Shown here: positions 52,434 to 61,342 of the stretch, piece by piece | Position numbering within the stretch: position 1 is the first letter of the stretch | How the letters are laid out: every line of letters begins with the position of its first letter | Assembly: GCF_002192695.1 (NCBI RefSeq) | Contig: NZ_MTLG01000053.1 | Location: 248,001-312,000, forward strand | Direction of reading: 5' to 3' | DNA: 64,000 nucleotides | Origin: Achromobacter xylosoxidans | Lineage (GTDB): Bacteria; Pseudomonadota; Gammaproteobacteria; Burkholderiales; Burkholderiaceae_B | The notes under the pieces: generated by a model | The model's database searches: none | Told to the model about the DNA's origin: nothing | Seen by the model: the letters and a program-made list of their open reading frames with translations, nothing else | Position numbers and translations under genes: made by a program

Positions 52434-52469
52434 ACCTTCTCTTCGACTTCGACAGGAACAGATCCCTAC

Positions 52470-53627
52470 ATGAGCAAGCATCTTTCTAAATCGGTCGCCA
52501 TCGTCGGCGCCGCCGAATCGGACCTGGGGAAAGTGCCCGGGATGACCTCGCTGGACCTGCAGGCGCAGGCAGCGGCCCGCGCCTTGCGCGATGCCGGGCT
52601 GACGCTCAAGGACGTCGACGGCGTGTTCGCGCACGTGGACGACAAGTTCGCCGGCCTGCACCTTGCGGAATACCTGGGCATACGGCCGCGCTACGTGGAT
52701 TCGACCAGCGTGGGCGGCATGTCCAGCGTCATGCACATCCGCCACGCCATGGCCGCCATCGAGGCCGGCATGTGCGAGGTGGCGCTGGTGGCCTACGGCA
52801 GCACCCAGCTGTCGGACGGCACGCGCAAGGTGGGCGGCACGCCCGAGGACATGCGCCTGCCGCGCGGGCAGTTCATCACGCCGTATGGGCAGCTGAGCCC
52901 CATCGGCTACTACGCGATGGTGGCGCAGCTGCACATGCAGCGCTACGGCACCACCCACAAGGACCTGGCCGAAGTAGCGGTGGCGGCGCGCAAGTGGGCG
53001 CAGCTCAACCCCAAGGCCTACCGCCGCGAGGACACCTCGATCGAGGAAGTCATGGCGTCCAAGATGATTGCCGATCCCCTGCGCCAGCGCGACTGCTGCC
53101 TGGTGACCGACGCCGGCGGCGCCGTCATCATCACGTCCGCGGCGCGCGCCCGCGAACTCAAGCGGCCGCCGGTCTACGTGATGGGCATCGCCGAATCCTT
53201 CTCGCACCACTACACGCCCTTCAACACGGCGGACTGGCTGGACACCAATGTGGCGCAGACGGCCGACGCCGCGCTCGCCATGGCCGGCGTCACGCGCGCC
53301 GACATCGACGTGGTGCAGATCTACGACCACTTCACCATCGGCGTGATCCAGTCGCTGGAAGAACTGGGCTTCTGCAAGCGCGGGGAGGGCGGGGCCTTCG
53401 TGGCGGACGGACGCCTGGCTCCGGGGGGCGACTTCCCCATCAATACCTCGGGCGGCGGCCTGTCCTACAACCACCCCGGCCAGTTCGGCATGCTGCTGCT
53501 GCTCGAGGCCGTGCACCAATTGCGCAAGGAATGCGGCGAGCGCCAGCTGCCCCGCGCCGAACTGGCCCTGGTGCATGCGCCCGGCCTGGTCTTTTCCTGC
53601 AACACCACCCTGATACTCGGAGTCTGA
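52470..53627 (+). CDS. Thiolase-superfamily protein, SCP-x/Ltp2-like, without the usual nucleophilic cysteine
   Basis: A 385-residue thiolase-fold protein. At the place where thiolases have the Cys nucleophile it reads DSTSVGGMSSVMHIRHAMA, with no Cys. The C-terminal element is GGGLSYNHPGQFGMLLLLEA, with the conserved His-Pro but no Cys. This pattern fits Ltp2-type retro-aldolases of steroid side-chain degradation, which work with a DUF35 partner. A DUF35 gene follows 2 bp downstream. It probably cleaves a hydroxyacyl-CoA rather than doing thiolysis. Confidence 0.85.
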   Translation: MSKHLSKSVAIVGAAESDLGKVPGMTSLDLQAQAAARALRDAGLTLKDVDGVFAHVDDKFAGLHLAEYLGIRPRYVDSTSVGGMSSVMHIRHAMAAIEAGMCEVALVAYGSTQLSDGTRKVGGTPEDMRLPRGQFITPYGQLSPIGYYAMVAQLHMQRYGTTHKDLAEVAVAARKWAQLNPKAYRREDTSIEEVMASKMIADPLRQRDCCLVTDAGGAVIITSAARARELKRPPVYVMGIAESFSHHYTPFNTADWLDTNVAQTADAALAMAGVTRADIDVVQIYDHFTIGVIQSLEELGFCKRGEGGAFVADGRLAPGGDFPINTSGGGLSYNHPGQFGMLLLLEAVHQLRKECGERQLPRAELALVHAPGLVFSCNTTLILGV

Positions 53628-53629
53628 CC

Positions 53630-54040
53630 ATGGAACTCGCCCAACGCCCGCTGCCGCAACCGACCCGGATCACCCAGCCCTACTGGGATGCGGCGAAGCA
53701 AAACCGCCTGGTCGTCCAGCAATGCGGCTGCTGCAAGACGCGCCAGTTCTATCCGCGCGAATTCTGCACGGCCTGCCTGTCCGACAACATCGAATGGATC
53801 GAGTCCGCAGGCCAGGGAACCGTCTATACCTACACCATCAACCGGCGCCCGAGCAACGCGGCCCTGAGCGAAAAAGTGCCATATGTCGTCGCCATGATCG
53901 ACCTGGATGAAGGCGTGCGCATGATGGCCAACATCGTCGACAGTCCGCCCGAGGCGGTCCGGATGGGAAGCCGGGTGCGGGTGTGCTTCGAGCGGGTGTC
54001 GGACGAGATCACCTTGCCGCAGTTCAGGCTGGAGGCTTGA
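53630..54040 (+). CDS. DUF35 zinc-ribbon/OB-fold protein, partner of the thiolase-like protein
   Basis: A 136-residue protein with a rubredoxin-like zinc ribbon (CGCCKTRQFYPREFCTAC) and a C-terminal OB fold (GQGTVYTYTINRRPSNAA; MGSRVRVCFERVSDEI). DUF35 proteins bind CoA substrates and form complexes with thiolase-like enzymes. It starts 2 bp after the stop of the thiolase-like gene and is the last gene of the plus arm. Confidence 0.92.
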   Translation: MELAQRPLPQPTRITQPYWDAAKQNRLVVQQCGCCKTRQFYPREFCTACLSDNIEWIESAGQGTVYTYTINRRPSNAALSEKVPYVVAMIDLDEGVRMMANIVDSPPEAVRMGSRVRVCFERVSDEITLPQFRLEA

Positions 54041-54079
54041 GCACAGCGGGGTGCCGAGGTGCGTTTGTCGCAGGCAAAA

Positions 54080-54114
54080 AAAAGCCGGTCTGATTCAAGA
54101 TCAGACCGGCTTTT
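54080..54114. terminator. Bidirectional terminator between DUF35 gene and ssrA
   Basis: A perfect 15-bp stem (AAAAGCCGGTCTGAT and its complement) with loop TCAAG has a run of A on the left and TTTT on the right. It ends the plus-arm operon and, on the minus strand, ssrA. Confidence 0.9.
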
Positions 54115-54124
54115 CAGCGGTATT

Positions 54125-54513
54125 TGGTGGAGCCGGGGGGAATTGAACCCCCGTCCGCAAGCCCTCCGCAACCAGTTCTACATGCGTAGTCGATTTATTT
54201 GGTTTTAACTTTGGACTTAGCCAACCGACAGGCCGGACCAAAGCGATTCACGTAATTTAAATTTGAACCGTGTGACCCCAGTTCAAACCGATTCCTTGTG
54301 AATGTCGCTGCTGCGGTTCGAGGGTTGCCCCCCTAGGAAGTTGCCTTCCTCCGCCTGACCCAAGGACAGATCAGTGCAGCGGCTCACCGCTTAAGCGGCG
54401 AGAGCGAAACGCTCGTCGTTGGCGTTTGTAGTGTTCCAGTGGTTTAACGAGCGTACTGGTGCTCGGCATGCCCTGAGTTGTTTCGCGACCCACGTCGAAT
54501 CCGGATCGGCCCC
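54125..54513 (-). ncRNA. ssrA: Transfer-messenger RNA (tmRNA)
   Basis: The tmRNA rescues ribosomes stalled on broken mRNAs and tags the nascent protein for degradation. Read on the minus strand it starts GGGGCCGATCCGGATTCGAC. It ends with a tRNA-like T arm (GGGGGTTCAATTCCCCC) and GGCTCCACCA, so CCA is encoded. The first seven and last bases pair as an acceptor stem. The tag frame at 54423-54391 is GCC AAC GAC GAG CGT TTC GCT CTC GCC GCT TAA, giving ANDERFALAA. The 389-nt length and undivided form fit a betaproteobacterium. Confidence 0.96.
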
Positions 54514-54603
54514 AAGAGGATCTATTGTACTGGTAAACGCCATAGCTTGCTGCGTCGTCTGCGCCGCCTTGCCCGGGCGTGGCGCAGACGATACAGGCGG
54601 GCG

Positions 54604-55782
54604 TCAGACCGCGTTGGCGCAGACCGCCTTGGGCTCCCGGCGCGGGCGCGAAGCCGCCATCAGCACGAAGGCCAGGATCACGGAGACGCCGACGATCGCG
54701 GCCGCGGCCCAGCCCAGCGAGGCCAACCCGTAGTTGTCGATGACGTACCCGCCGACCACGGCGCCCAGGCCGATGCCGGTGTTGGCGCCCGAGATATTCA
54801 GGGACGCGGCAAATGCCGGCGCTTCGGGCGCGGATTTCATCAGCCGCACGTGGCAGACGATGAAGAGCGCGGCTTGCGCAATGCCCCAGACGCCCAGCGC
54901 CACGGCCAGCAGGCCGTGCGATTGCATCACGGGGGCGATCACGGCCAGTCCCGCCGCCATCAGCGCCGAGAACAAGGCGGTCGCGCCCAGTGGGCTGCGG
55001 TCTACCATGCGGCCGCCCAGGGTGTTGCCGATCAGGCCGACGGCGCCGAATGCCATCATGGTCCAGCCCACGATCTGGCCGTTGAAGCCCGCCAGCCGCT
55101 CCAGCATGTCCGCCAGATAGGTATAGGCCGTGAACATGCCGGTGAACACCAGCAGCGACAGCAGCACGTGGCCGACCACGATCGGGTTGCGCAGGATGCG
55201 CAGCTGGGTGATGAGCTTGACGCTGTCGGCGCGGATGCGGGTGCTGGGGAAGGCGAACAGCAAGAGCAGGGCCTTGGCGAACGCCACCGCCGACAGCACG
55301 CCAAAGGCGGCGCGCCAGCCGAAGGCGTCCGAGATCAGCACGCCGATGGGGATGCCGAACACCGTGGCCGCGACGATGCCGAAGGCGACCATGGAGATGG
55401 CGCGCCCGGCACGGGCGGGACCAACCAGCTCCACGGCCGTGGCGCTGGCCAGCGACCAGAACACCGGCAGGGCCAGTGCAGGGACCAGACGCGCCACGGC
55501 CATGACCCAGATGTTGGGCGCGACGGCTGCCAGGGCGTTGGACAGGCCAAACAGCACCAGCACGCCGATGAACAGCCGCTTGCGCTCGATGTTGGCCATG
55601 AGCGCCGTGAGCAGAGGGCCGGTCGCCGCCACCGTGAAGGCGAACAGCGACACCAGCAGGCCGGCCTGGGATACGGTGACGTTCAGGTCGCGGGCCAGGC
55701 CGGGCAGCAGCCCGATGATCAGGAACTCTGTCGTCAGGATGGTGAAGCCGGCGGCGGAAAGTAACAGGATGGGCAATAGCAT
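54604..55782 (-). CDS. MFS transporter, DHA1 drug/sugar exporter type
   Basis: A 392-residue inner-membrane protein with 12 predicted helices. It has FTILTTEFLIIGLLPGLARD at the start, IERKRLFIGVLVLFGLSN in the first loop and PARAGRAISMVAFGIVAAT after helix 4, typical of DHA1 arabinose/drug efflux proteins. The ATG at 55782 has AGAGGA at normal spacing; the in-frame ATG at 55788 abuts that site. The substrate is unknown. Confidence 0.85.
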   Translation of the reverse strand: MLLPILLLSAAGFTILTTEFLIIGLLPGLARDLNVTVSQAGLLVSLFAFTVAATGPLLTALMANIERKRLFIGVLVLFGLSNALAAVAPNIWVMAVARLVPALALPVFWSLASATAVELVGPARAGRAISMVAFGIVAATVFGIPIGVLISDAFGWRAAFGVLSAVAFAKALLLLFAFPSTRIRADSVKLITQLRILRNPIVVGHVLLSLLVFTGMFTAYTYLADMLERLAGFNGQIVGWTMMAFGAVGLIGNTLGGRMVDRSPLGATALFSALMAAGLAVIAPVMQSHGLLAVALGVWGIAQAALFIVCHVRLMKSAPEAPAFAASLNISGANTGIGLGAVVGGYVIDNYGLASLGWAAAAIVGVSVILAFVLMAASRPRREPKAVCANAV

Positions 55783-56123
55783 AGGCATTCCTCTGGCGCG
55801 ACGCGGCAGGGCGGCGCGCGGGCGGCGTTGTGGGTGGTCTAAAAAGGTCAGGTGTGCTCCGGCCTGAGCGCCGGGCAGAGCAACGGGGCCGAAGGGCGCC
55901 GTTGCGGGGGATTAGTGGCGGACGGCGGTGTCCGCGACCTCCGGCATCAGCCGGAAAAGGCAATCGGGAAGCACCCGCATGCCTTGCATAAGCGATACTT
56001 TAAGTGGCTTTGGTTTCAGGATAAAGACCCTGATTCCGGAAAGATTGTTCGGCAAATTCAACTAATTTTCGCGAACAAGCGCTAGGTGGGATACGGGCCG
56101 CGCGGCGGCCCGGCCAAGCTGGA
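55783..56123. other. Intergenic region, 341 bp, between gph and the MFS gene
   Basis: It holds the upstream region of the MFS gene. A 7-bp hairpin (GGGCCGC/GCGGCCC, 56095-56111) lies just downstream of gph on the minus strand and has no T-run. A 77-codon frame on the plus strand (55852-56085) shows no family features and is probably not a gene. The part around 55990-56080 is AT-rich and may contain the MFS promoter. Confidence 0.4.
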
Positions 56124-56798
56124 TCAGCGCAGGTCGCTGGGCAGCAGCGGCTGGATGGCGGACCAGAGTTCCGCGGGGGAGTTGGCGCAGGTTTCCGCTT
56201 CCCAGGTCGTGATGTTGTCGTCTTCGCCGACGTAGCCGTAAGCGGCCGCCACCGCGGGCATGCCTGCCGCGTGCGCGGCCTGGATGTCGCGCAGGTCGTC
56301 GCCGACATAGACGCAACGGTCTACGGCGAAGCCGGCTTCGCGCGCCGCGTGCTGTAGCGGCAGCGGGTGCGGCTTGGCGTGCGCCGTGGTGTCGCCGCAG
56401 ACCAGGACCGCGCTGTCACGCGTCAGGTCCAAGTATTCGACGATGGGCAGGGTCAGGTAGGTGACCTTGTTGGTCACGATGCCCCAGGACAGCCCGCGGC
56501 CGCGGATGTCCGCCAGCAGCGCCTCGATGCCGGGAAACAGCTTGCTGTGGACCGTGGAGCCGGCGGCATAGTCTTCCAGGAACTGCAGGCGGGTGGGCTC
56601 GTAGTCGGCGTCGCCGGGTTTGAGGTCCAGCGCCACGCGCAGCAGGCCGCGCGCGCCTTGGGACGCGACCGGGCGCAGGGCCTCGTAGGGCATCGGTTCC
56701 AGGCCCTTGCGGGTGCGCTGGCGGTTGGCCGCGGCGGCCAGGTCGGGGGCGGTGTCGGCCAGCGTGCCGTCGAAGTCGAACAGGATCAGGGCGCTCAT
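56124..56798 (-). CDS. gph: Phosphoglycolate phosphatase (HAD superfamily)
   Basis: A 224-residue HAD-IA phosphatase that removes 2-phosphoglycolate, a by-product of DNA repair and oxygenation. Motif I is [13 protein letters not shown] (Asp8 nucleophile, Asp10); later motifs include [31 protein letters not shown] and [17 protein letters not shown]. Its start overlaps the ubiG stop by 4 nt. This ubiG-gph pairing is common in betaproteobacteria. Confidence 0.92.
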   Translation of the reverse strand: MSALILFDFDGTLADTAPDLAAAANRQRTRKGLEPMPYEALRPVASQGARGLLRVALDLKPGDADYEPTRLQFLEDYAAGSTVHSKLFPGIEALLADIRGRGLSWGIVTNKVTYLTLPIVEYLDLTRDSAVLVCGDTTAHAKPHPLPLQHAAREAGFAVDRCVYVGDDLRDIQAAHAAGMPAVAAAYGYVGEDDNITTWEAETCANSPAELWSAIQPLLPSDLR

Positions 56799-57523
56799 TT
56801 GCGGGTAGCCATCAGGTAATTGACCGAGGTATCGGACGACAGGGTGTAGATCTGGGTGATCGGGTTGTATTCCATGCCGCGCATGCTGACCGGTTCCAGG
56901 TTGGCGCCGCGCGCCGCTGCCGACAGCTCGCTGGGCTTGATGAACTGGTCATAGCTGTGCGTGCCGCGCGGCAGCAGGCGCAGGACATATTCCGCGCCGA
57001 CGATGGCGAACAGGAAGGACTTGGGATTGCGGTTCAGCGTCGAGAAGAACACCCAGCCCCCCGGTTTCACCAGGGTCGAGCAGGCGCGCACGATGGAAGC
57101 GGGATCCGGCACGTGCTCCAGCATTTCCATGCAGGTCACCACATCGTACTGACCCGGTTGTTCCGCCGCGAGTTCCTCCACGGGAACCTTGCGGTATTCC
57201 ACCTTCACGCCCGATTCCAGGCCATGCAGGCGGGCCACCTTCAGGGATTTGTCCGCCAGGTCGATGCCGGTGACCTCGGCGCCGCCGCGCGCCATGGCTT
57301 CGGACAGGATGCCGCCGCCGCAGCCCACGTCCAGGACCTTCTTGCCCGCCAGGCTGCCCGCGCATTCCTGGATCCATTCCAGCCGCAACGGATTGATGGC
57401 GTGCAGGGGCTTGAACTCGCTTTCGGGATCCCACCAGCGGCTGGCCAGGGCGCCGAACTTGTCGATTTCAGCCTGGTCGGCGTTGATGGCGGGGCGGGCG
57501 GTGTCGTGCGTTTGCGTGGTCAT
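56795..57523 (-). CDS. ubiG: Ubiquinone biosynthesis O-methyltransferase UbiG
   Basis: A 242-residue SAM-dependent methyltransferase that does both O-methylations in ubiquinone synthesis. The N-terminal [20 protein letters not shown] and [16 protein letters not shown] are UbiG-specific. The SAM motif is [19 protein letters not shown], with post-motifs [13 protein letters not shown] and [14 protein letters not shown]. It is in an operon with gph. Confidence 0.95.
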   Translation of the reverse strand: MTTQTHDTARPAINADQAEIDKFGALASRWWDPESEFKPLHAINPLRLEWIQECAGSLAGKKVLDVGCGGGILSEAMARGGAEVTGIDLADKSLKVARLHGLESGVKVEYRKVPVEELAAEQPGQYDVVTCMEMLEHVPDPASIVRACSTLVKPGGWVFFSTLNRNPKSFLFAIVGAEYVLRLLPRGTHSYDQFIKPSELSAAARGANLEPVSMRGMEYNPITQIYTLSSDTSVNYLMATRK

Positions 57524-57545
57524 GGGCAGGTCCAGCGTAAGGCGA

Positions 57546-57561
57546 CTCTATATATATAGAG
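57546..57561. repeat. 16-bp palindrome upstream of ubiG
   Basis: CTCTATATATATAGAG is a perfect palindrome 22 nt upstream of the ubiG start codon. It could contain the -10 region of the ubiG promoter or form a 5'-UTR hairpin. Confidence 0.5.
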
Positions 57562-57624
57562 GGGGTCCGTCGCGCTAGGCGAGGGAAGGGCGCGGCGTTG
57601 CACCGCTTTGGTGCGTGGCCGGCG

Positions 57625-57652
57625 AAAAAAAGGGCCTCGCTATGCGAGGCCC
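57625..57652 (-). terminator. Intrinsic terminator of ompA
   Basis: On the minus strand a 9-bp stem (GGGCCTCGC and its complement, 57632-57652) is followed by seven T. It lies 24 nt after the ompA stop codon. Confidence 0.92.
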
Positions 57653-57675
57653 CCTTATTGTAGCTAGTCCAGCAA

Positions 57676-58257
57676 TTACTTGCGGCTACCCACGATTTCG
57701 ATTTCAACGCGACGGTTTTGGGCGCGGCCTTCCTTCGTCTTGTTGGAAGCGATCGGGTTCAGCTCACCCTTGCCTTCCGTGTAGATACGGTTCGGGTCGA
57801 TACCCTTGCTGACCAGGTAGGTCTTGACCGAAGCGGCGCGGCGCTCGGACAGCTTCTGGTTGTAGGCTTCGGTACCGATCGAGTCGGTGTGGCCCACAGC
57901 AATGATGGTTTCGAGATCGATACCGCGAGCTTGCTGGGCGACTTGGTCCAGCAGCTGACGGCCTTCGGGCTTCAGCGTCGACTTGTCGAAGTCGAAGAAC
58001 GTGTCAGCATTGAACACGACCTTGGCCGCCATCGGGGCCGGCTTCGCCTTCTGTTGTGCAACCGGCACGCCGTCGCAACCGGGGATACCGGTGGCCGGGG
58101 TCCAGAATGCATCGCGCCAGCACAGTTCGTTCGTGCCGTTCTTCCAAACGTCACCGAACGGGTTGCGCCAGTTGTCCACGGTTTGCGCGGAAGCTACACC
58201 AGAGGCCGTGACGGCGGCGAAGGCGAGCGCCAGAGCGAATTTGGAGGGTTTGTTCAT
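57676..58257 (-). CDS. ompA: OmpA-family outer-membrane protein
   Basis: A 193-residue protein with a signal peptide (FALALAFAAVTASGVASA), a short N-terminal region (NWRNPFGDVWKNGTNELCW) and a C-terminal OmpA peptidoglycan-binding domain. The domain contains FFDFDKSTLKPEGRQLLD, VGHTDSIGTEAYNQKLSERR and the diaminopimelate-binding NRRVEIEI. It lacks the usual N-terminal eight-strand barrel, as seen in the short OmpA-like porins of Bordetella and relatives. The codons are biased toward those of highly expressed genes. A strong promoter lies upstream. Confidence 0.92.
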   Translation of the reverse strand: MNKPSKFALALAFAAVTASGVASAQTVDNWRNPFGDVWKNGTNELCWRDAFWTPATGIPGCDGVPVAQQKAKPAPMAAKVVFNADTFFDFDKSTLKPEGRQLLDQVAQQARGIDLETIIAVGHTDSIGTEAYNQKLSERRAASVKTYLVSKGIDPNRIYTEGKGELNPIASNKTKEGRAQNRRVEIEIVGSRK

Positions 58258-58332
58258 GTTTCTCCTCGTTGAGCTTGAAGCTGGATAAGTGACTCGCAGC
58301 GAACCCCCGCCGCATATCAGGAAAACGGGGCC

Positions 58333-58360
58333 AGTATAGCAACGCCAAGAGCTGGTTCAA
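58333..58360 (-). promoter_or_regulatory. Predicted promoter of ompA
   Basis: On the minus strand the -35 box TTGAAC (58360-58355) and the -10 box TATACT (58338-58333) are 16 bp apart. An extended -10 TG lies one base before. The distance to the ompA ATG leaves a leader of about 70 nt. Confidence 0.65.
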
Positions 58361-58590
58361 AGGAATAGCTACTGGGTTTCCTGCGTGCTGGAAACAATCT
58401 TAAGGCATTTGGGGGCCTTTGGCTTCCCTGGAGAGGCGCATTGGCGCTGGATATGACGTTTTCGGCGCTCCTTCCGTTTTCCATGTTGGTTTTTGACAAC
58501 AGGCCCGCAGGACGCGGGTCGAGGCGCGGGTCGGTCGCCGCCCCATATCTGCCGGTCCGGCCCGCCGAGGGGCTTCTTGGGGAGCGCCTT

Positions 58591-58620
58591 CTGACCTCTA
58601 CGGGAATCGGATGATAGAAT
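58591..58620 (+). promoter_or_regulatory. Possible promoter of gyrA
   Basis: A -35-like CTGACC (58591-58596) and a -10-like TAGAAT (58615-58620) are separated by 18 bp, about 50 bp before the gyrA start codon. Confidence 0.4.
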
Positions 58621-58672
58621 TTCCTGTTTACCCGGCCCGGGTTCCTCCTTACACGATTCTGTCGTTATATAT

Positions 58673-61342
58673 ATGGATTCCTTTGCCAAGGAGACGCTTC
58701 CGGTATCGCTGGAAGAAGAGATGCGCCGCAGTTACCTCGATTACGCGATGAGCGTGATCGTCGGGCGGGCGCTACCGGATGTGCGGGACGGCCTCAAGCC
58801 CGTCCACCGGCGCGTGCTCTACGCGATGCACGAACTGAACAACGACTGGAACCGCGCCTACAAGAAGTCGGCGCGTATCGTCGGGGACGTCATCGGTAAA
58901 TACCACCCCCACGGCGACCAGTCCGTCTATGACACCATCGTCCGCATGGCGCAGGACTTCTCCATGCGCTACATGCTGGTCGACGGCCAGGGCAACTTCG
59001 GCTCGATCGACGGCGACAACGCCGCGGCGATGCGTTACACCGAAATCCGCCTGGCCAAGATCGCCCACGAACTGCTGGCCGACATCGACCAGGAAACGGT
59101 GGACTTTGGCCCCAATTACGACGGCAGCGAACAAGAACCGCTGCTGTTGCCGTCGCGCCTGCCCAACCTGCTGGTCAACGGCAGCTCGGGCATCGCGGTA
59201 GGCATGGCGACCAACATTCCGCCCCACAACCTCCAGGAAGTGGTCGACGGCTGCCTGTACTGCCTGCGCAATCCGGGCTGCTCGGTCGATGAGCTCATGG
59301 AGCTCATCCCGGCCCCCGATTTCCCCACTGGCGGCATCATCTACGGCATGTCCGGCGTGCGCGAAGGCTACCGCACCGGTCGCGGCCGCGTCATCATGCG
59401 CGCCAAGACCCACTTCGAGGACATGGAGAAGGGTAACCGCCAGGCCATCGTGGTCGATGCGATCCCTTACCAGGTCAACAAGAAGACGCTGCAGGAACGC
59501 ATCGCCGAGCTCGTCAACGACAAGAAGATCGAAGGCATCTCCGACATCCGCGACGAGTCCGACAAGGACGGGATGCGCCTGGTCATCGAACTCAAGCGCG
59601 GCGAGGTTCCCGAGGTTGTCCTGAACAACCTCTATAAGAACACGCAACTGCAAGATACCTTCGGGATGAACCTGGTGGCGCTGGTCGACGGCCAGCCGCG
59701 CCTGCTCAACCTGAAGCAGATGATCGACTACTTCCTGCAGCATCGCCGCGAAGTGGTCACGCGCCGCACGGTGTTCCAGCTGCGCAAGGCCCGCGAACGC
59801 GGCCACGTGCTGGAAGGCCTGGCCGTCGCGCTCGCCAACATCGACGATTTCATCGCCATCATCAAGGCGGCGCCGACCCCTCCGGTCGCGCGCCAGGAAC
59901 TGATGGCGAAGTCGTGGGACTCGTCGCTGGTGCGCGAAATGCTGTCGCGCGCCGATGGCGACACGCCGGGAGGCCGCGCGGCCTTCCGTCCGGACGACCT
60001 GGGCACCGAGTTCGGCCTCCAGGGCGACGGCATGTACCGCCTGAGCGACACGCAGGCCCAGGAAATCCTGAACATGCGCCTGCAACGCCTGACCGGGCTG
60101 GAGCAGGACAAGATCGTCGGCGAATACAAGGACATCATGTCCACCATCGCCGACCTGCTGGATATCCTGGCGCGCCCCGAGCGCATCACCACGATCATCT
60201 CCGACGAGCTGCAGGCCATCAAGGCGGAATTCTCGACTGGCGTGAAGGATACGCGCCGTTCGGAAATCGAACTGAACGCGACCGAGCTCGACACCGAAGA
60301 CCTGATCACCCCGACCGACATGGTCGTGACCCTGTCGCACGGCGGCTACATCAAGAGCCAGCCCTTGTCCGAGTACCGCTCGCAAAAGCGCGGCGGACGC
60401 GGCAAGCAGGCCACGGCCATGAAGGAAAACGACTGGATCGACCAGTTGTTCATCGCCAACACGCACGACTTCCTGCTGTGCTTCTCCAACCGCGGCCGCG
60501 TGTACTGGCTGAAGGTCTGGGAAGTGCCGCAAGGCACGCGCAACTCGCGCGGCAAGCCCATCGTCAACATGTTCCCGTTGGCCGAAGGCGAGAAGATCAC
60601 CGTGGTGCTGCCGGTCAAGGAATTCAGCGAAGACCATTACGTCTTCATGGCGACCTCGCGCGGCACGGTCAAGAAGACCCCGCTGTCCGACTTCTCCAAC
60701 CCGCGCAAGGCCGGCATCATCGCCGTGGACCTGGACGACGGCGACTACCTGATCGGCGCCGACCTGACCGATGGCAAGCATGACGTCATGCTGTTCTCGG
60801 ACTCGGGCAAGGCCGTGCGCTTCGATGAAAACGACGTGCGTCCGATGGGCCGCAACGCCCGCGGCGTGCGCGGCATGATGCTGGAAGACACCCAGACCGT
60901 CATCGCGCTGCTCGTGGCTGGCGACGAAACGCAAAGCGTGCTGACCGCCACCGAAAACGGCTATGGCAAGCGCACGCCGATCACCGAGTACACGCGCCAC
61001 GGCCGCGGCACCAAGGGCATGATCGCCATCCAGACCAGCTCGCGCAACGGCAAGGTCGTGGGCGCCGTGCTGGTCATGCCTTCGGACGAGATCATGCTGA
61101 TCACGACCGGCGGCGTGCTGGTGCGCACCCGCGTCTCGGAAATCCGCGAAATGGGCCGCGCCACGCAAGGCGTCACGCTCATCAACGTCGACGACGGCAG
61201 CTCGCTGTCCGGCGTGCGCCGTGTCGTGGAAAGCGATGCGGACGATGACGGCGACCTGGGCGAAGACGGCCAGGACGCGGATGGCGGCGACGACAACGGC
61301 GCTGCGGACTCGACGGATTCGACGGAACCTACGGAGCAATAA
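58673..61342 (+). CDS. gyrA: DNA gyrase subunit A
   Basis: The 889-residue breakage-reunion subunit of gyrase, which supercoils DNA in the cytoplasm. The catalytic tyrosine is Tyr122 ([11 protein letters not shown]) and the GyrA box QKRGGRG is at 571-577. The quinolone-resistance region reads [12 protein letters not shown], so position 83 is Gln where E. coli has Ser; Asp87 is kept. The last 40 residues are a very acidic tail ([18 protein letters not shown]...). The stop codon overlaps the serC start (TAATG). It heads a co-directional serC-pheA-hisC run. Confidence 0.97.
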   Translation: MDSFAKETLPVSLEEEMRRSYLDYAMSVIVGRALPDVRDGLKPVHRRVLYAMHELNNDWNRAYKKSARIVGDVIGKYHPHGDQSVYDTIVRMAQDFSMRYMLVDGQGNFGSIDGDNAAAMRYTEIRLAKIAHELLADIDQETVDFGPNYDGSEQEPLLLPSRLPNLLVNGSSGIAVGMATNIPPHNLQEVVDGCLYCLRNPGCSVDELMELIPAPDFPTGGIIYGMSGVREGYRTGRGRVIMRAKTHFEDMEKGNRQAIVVDAIPYQVNKKTLQERIAELVNDKKIEGISDIRDESDKDGMRLVIELKRGEVPEVVLNNLYKNTQLQDTFGMNLVALVDGQPRLLNLKQMIDYFLQHRREVVTRRTVFQLRKARERGHVLEGLAVALANIDDFIAIIKAAPTPPVARQELMAKSWDSSLVREMLSRADGDTPGGRAAFRPDDLGTEFGLQGDGMYRLSDTQAQEILNMRLQRLTGLEQDKIVGEYKDIMSTIADLLDILARPERITTIISDELQAIKAEFSTGVKDTRRSEIELNATELDTEDLITPTDMVVTLSHGGYIKSQPLSEYRSQKRGGRGKQATAMKENDWIDQLFIANTHDFLLCFSNRGRVYWLKVWEVPQGTRNSRGKPIVNMFPLAEGEKITVVLPVKEFSEDHYVFMATSRGTVKKTPLSDFSNPRKAGIIAVDLDDGDYLIGADLTDGKHDVMLFSDSGKAVRFDENDVRPMGRNARGVRGMMLEDTQTVIALLVAGDETQSVLTATENGYGKRTPITEYTRHGRGTKGMIAIQTSSRNGKVVGAVLVMPSDEIMLITTGGVLVRTRVSEIREMGRATQGVTLINVDDGSSLSGVRRVVESDADDDGDLGEDGQDADGGDDNGAADSTDSTEPTEQ

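Larger units (their letters stand above)
58258..58672. other. Divergent intergenic region between ompA and gyrA, 415 bp
   Basis: No gene is evident. It holds the ompA promoter (58333-58360), a likely gyrA promoter (58591-58620) and leader sequences for both. Short minus-strand frames here show no family features. Confidence 0.6.

Noticed and set aside
54371-55963. A 530-codon minus-strand frame overlapping ssrA and the MFS gene
   Set aside because: Its translation is low-complexity Arg/Gly/Pro, and it covers the tmRNA. The MFS frame at 54604-55782 has clear membrane segments.
55852-56085. A 77-codon plus-strand frame between gph and the MFS gene
   Set aside because: No ribosome-binding site, no domain and no co-directional neighbour; probably a chance frame.
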